33,514 bases of DNA from Archaeoglobaceae archaeon (GTDB lineage: Archaea; Halobacteriota; Archaeoglobi; Archaeoglobales; Archaeoglobaceae): positions 1 through 33,514 of the forward strand of contig WAKM01000009.1 in assembly GCA_015523335.1 (NCBI GenBank), given 5' to 3'. Under the pieces are notes generated by a model, which did not search any database, was not told the origin of the DNA, and saw nothing but the letters and a program-made list of their open reading frames with translations. The position numbers and the translations under genes were made by a program. This document shows, one piece after another, positions 31,672 to 33,514 of the stretch. How positions within the stretch are numbered: position 1 is the first letter of the stretch; the number at the start of each line of letters is the position of its first letter.

Positions 31672-31923
31672 AAATCATTTTCTGTGAGTTTGTATTCCTT
31701 CTCGCAAGTATGATGGGAGAGCGAGGAAGGAGTCAGCGGCAACGTCACGAGCCTTTCCAACAACCTTATCACTTGTGAAACCTCTTGGCGTATGAGAAGT
31801 ATTTTTAAGCGTTGGAGTGTTTAGTAAAATTTTTGGACACATCTATAGAGATCGGCTTTAAGAATTGAGCGATGCTGAAATTCGAACCTACGATTAATAA
31901 AAATTTTGGAAAATTATAAAAAC
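31672..31923. other. Intergenic region with an imperfect hairpin
   Basis: A 252-bp gap between the convergent ligase and glnA genes, long for this window. A 9-bp inverted repeat (31697-31705 with 31721-31730, one bulged G at 31725) encloses a 15-nt loop and can be extended by three weaker pairs to 31694/31733. A minus-strand TATA-like TTAAAAATACTT (31798-31807) lies upstream of GTGATAA (31767-31773) and a CTGA (31733-31736), reminiscent of box C/D elements, but internal spacing is too short for a standard guide. An AT-rich stretch follows near glnA (31895-31923). No credible gene was found; it may hold a small RNA or the two terminators. Confidence 0.5.
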
Positions 31924-33372
31924 TTAGATGTCCAAATACTTCATGAACTCCCAAGGTGTGATGTATAGGCAATACTGGTTCCACTCGTCGGTCTTTATGC
32001 TCATGAAGGCGTCGAAGATGTGGCTTCCAAGAACCTTCTGCAAAACTTCGTCGCTCGCCAAGCATTCGAGGGCATCTCTAAGCGTTGTTGGCAACTCTCC
32101 AACTCCGAACTCCTTCTTCTCTTTCGGTGATAGCTCGTAGACGTCCTTCATCAACGGGTCGCCGGGATCGATCTTCTTCTTGATTCCATCCAAACCAGCG
32201 GCGAGCATCGCTGGAATAGCCAAGTATGGGTTGCAGCTCGGATCCGCTCCTCTGTATTCGACTCTGATTGCGGAGGGCTTCTTGAAGTAAACCGGAACTC
32301 TAACCAATGCTGATCTGTTTCTCGGGCTCCAGCAGATGTAGATCGGAGCCTCGAATCCCGGGACGAGTCTCTTGAATGAGTTAACTGTCGGACAGCAAAG
32401 GGCTGTTAACGCTTTTGCGTGCTCGAGCAATCCGCCGATGTAGTATCTTGCGGTCTGGCTCAAGCCGAACTCGTCATCCGGATCGGCAAAGAGGTTCTTG
32501 CCCTTGAAAGGCTCGCCCTCCCAGAGACTTTGGTGGGTGTGCATTCCGCTCGCGTTGTCCAAGTAAAGCGGCTTGGGCATGAAAGTTGCTATGAGTCCCA
32601 TCATCTTTGCAACGTTCTTGGCGGCGAACTTGTAGAGGTAGAAAGCGTCACCAACCTCGACGACCTGCTTCGGCTTGAAGTCCAACTCTACCTGTCCGGC
32701 TGTAGCAACTTCGTGGTGGTGGTATTCGATCGTGACGCCCAGCTGATCCAAGTAGTGAACGAGGAGGTTTCTGTATTCAACTGTCGTATCTTCCGGCGGA
32801 GGTCTGAAGTAACCTTCTTTCGGTCTGATTATGAAGTTATTACCAGCCATGATCTCCGGGCTTTCCGGCATAACCCTCGGCGGACCCCACGAATCTCCGG
32901 CACCGCCGTTTGGAGAAACCCAAAGATCCCATGCGAGCATCGTAGGATCGATGCTTTCGAAAACGAAGAACTCGATCTCCGGTCCAAAAATCGCTGACTT
33001 TCCTTCTTCCTTGAGTTGCTTCTCAAGTCTCTCCGCAACGTATCCTCTCGGATCGCACTCCGCAAGCTGTTCTCCGCCAGCCTCGTAAACGTTACCGAAC
33101 ATTATGGCGGACTTCTGAATCGGGTCGTCGATCCACGGAATCACTCTCAGAGTGCTCGGGTCCGCCTTCCAGACCATGTCGCTCTGCTCGATGGTCTTAA
33201 AGCCTCTTATGGAAGACCCGTCAAAACCGATTCCCTCGAAGGCGTCGCCCTCGATGAACTCCCTCGCCGGAATCGAGAACGTCATAAGATATCCTCTGAC
33301 ATCCGGAAAAGCGCAGAGGACTTGCTTAACGTTGTTTTCCTCCAAAATCTTCTTCGCCTGCTCAACGTCCAT
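31924..33372 (-). CDS. glnA: Glutamine synthetase, type I
   Basis: A 482-residue GSI that makes glutamine from glutamate, ammonia and ATP. Recognised segments are GIGFDGSSIRGFKTIEQSDM, IFGPEIEFFVF, YHHHEVATAGQVELDFK, DNASGMHTHQSLW, LVPGFEAPIYICWSPRNRSA and VEYRGADPSCNPYLA. A segment corresponding to the E. coli adenylylation loop (KDVYELSPKEKKE) has a Tyr, but adenylylation is not known in these archaea. The ATG at 33372 has an AAGGTGATGGG ribosome binding site. TATA ATTATATAGC (33414-33423) predicts a leader of about 20 nt. It is slightly longer than typical GSI because of an archaeal insert around residues 150-200. Confidence 0.97.
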   Translation of the reverse strand: MDVEQAKKILEENNVKQVLCAFPDVRGYLMTFSIPAREFIEGDAFEGIGFDGSSIRGFKTIEQSDMVWKADPSTLRVIPWIDDPIQKSAIMFGNVYEAGGEQLAECDPRGYVAERLEKQLKEEGKSAIFGPEIEFFVFESIDPTMLAWDLWVSPNGGAGDSWGPPRVMPESPEIMAGNNFIIRPKEGYFRPPPEDTTVEYRNLLVHYLDQLGVTIEYHHHEVATAGQVELDFKPKQVVEVGDAFYLYKFAAKNVAKMMGLIATFMPKPLYLDNASGMHTHQSLWEGEPFKGKNLFADPDDEFGLSQTARYYIGGLLEHAKALTALCCPTVNSFKRLVPGFEAPIYICWSPRNRSALVRVPVYFKKPSAIRVEYRGADPSCNPYLAIPAMLAAGLDGIKKKIDPGDPLMKDVYELSPKEKKEFGVGELPTTLRDALECLASDEVLQKVLGSHIFDAFMSIKTDEWNQYCLYITPWEFMKYLDI

Positions 33373-33413
33373 CCCATCACCTTCTTCAAATTTTTCATAA
33401 CGCTCATATTATC

Positions 33414-33423
33414 GCTATATAAT
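33414..33423 (-). promoter_or_regulatory. TATA box for glnA
   Basis: Minus strand ATTATATAGC; predicted start near 33392, with a leader of about 20 nt carrying the ribosome binding site. The remaining 142 bp to the window edge hold no gene I can see; a plus-strand TTTAAAAATATAAT (about 33458-33471) may belong to a gene beyond the window. Confidence 0.55.
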
Positions 33424-33514
33424 TCTTTCGATGAATTGCCGAAGTTCTGAAGATCCTTTAAAAATATAATACCTGCCCAAAGTTTCTTTAGCCGTTTAAG
33501 ATTGAATCATAAAG

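Noticed and set aside
31682-31748. H/ACA guide RNA around the hairpin
   Set aside because: On the minus strand an ACA lies 12 nt after the stem, but the lower stem is only about three pairs; on the plus strand no ACA is placed correctly.
31551-31772. 73-residue minus-strand open frame across the ligase 3' end and the gap
   Set aside because: Mostly antisense to ligase, no ribosome binding site, no recognisable motif and low-complexity hydrophobic content; treated as chance.
31733-31773. Minus-strand box C/D sRNA (GTGATAA ... CTGA)
   Set aside because: The C box deviates, only 30 nt lie between C and D, and no D'/C' pair with guide-length spacing fits. Kept only as part of the unexplained gap.
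1-33514. CRISPR arrays, insertion sequences and integrated elements
   Set aside because: No spaced direct repeats, transposase frames or tRNA-bounded integration signs were seen. The tRNA-Ser gene has no nearby partial copy that I can find.

Overview
The window looks like chromosomal DNA of a sulfate-reducing hyperthermophilic archaeon of the Archaeoglobales, most likely an Archaeoglobus species. The evidence is the dsrA-dsrB-dsrD-ferredoxin cluster with a divergent siroheme methyltransferase, an archaeal PolD large subunit, an archaeal ATP-dependent DNA ligase, archaeal ribosomal protein S15, archaeal mevalonate-pathway enzymes, TATA promoters and many leaderless starts. The species is an inference; no rRNA is present.

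Layout. 1-3277 (minus): a mevalonate-entry operon of HTH regulator, HMG-CoA synthase, thiolase and DUF35 Zn-ribbon/OB protein, the last cut by the window edge. 3391-6346 (minus): ferredoxin, dsrD, dsrB and dsrA, the dissimilatory sulfite reductase locus. 6499-7248 (plus): SUMT (cobA), making the siroheme precursor. 7217-12637: Lhr-type helicase, an orphan ABC ATPase, ProC and HemD. 12708-16962 (plus): an RNase Z-like hydrolase, a decayed AAA ATPase with four +1 frameshifts, a UPF0282 metallo-hydrolase, and an overlapping thioredoxin/HEAT and YkgJ cysteine-cluster pair. 16880-21608: MtnA (minus) and PolD large subunit (plus). 21690-21756: a candidate box C/D sRNA. 21751-23157 (minus): a small RIO-like kinase, an unknown Rossmann-like protein and tRNA-Ser(UGA). 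23304-25512 (plus): hemA-hemB. 25493-27063 (minus): MarC and a core MetE-type methionine synthase. 27151-28718 (plus): S15, a small wHTH protein and a BtpA-family protein. 28693-29894 (minus): a class I glutaminase overlapping a Dph6-like PP-loop ATPase. 29998-31671 (plus): DNA ligase. 31924-33372 (minus): glutamine synthetase.

How the genes fit together. HemA, HemB, HemD and SUMT cover most of the route from glutamyl-tRNA to precorrin-2, the precursor of the siroheme required by DsrAB, although they lie in separate transcription units (hemL, hemC and the later siroheme steps are not in the window). Genes are tightly packed, with many 3' overlaps between convergent neighbours. About a dozen genes have a TATA box centred 25-28 nt before the start codon, which implies leaderless mRNAs. 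A second class (dsrA, ferredoxin, hemA, rps15, glnA and internal operon genes) carries strong GGTGAT-type ribosome binding sites.

The most interesting items are the glutaminase/Dph6-like pair, the C/D sRNA candidate with a guide matching archaeal 16S rRNA, a thiolase with Asp at the position of the nucleophilic Cys, a methionine synthase with a His-for-Cys zinc ligand, a single TATA box equidistant from two divergent genes, and the thioredoxin-HEAT/YkgJ pair.
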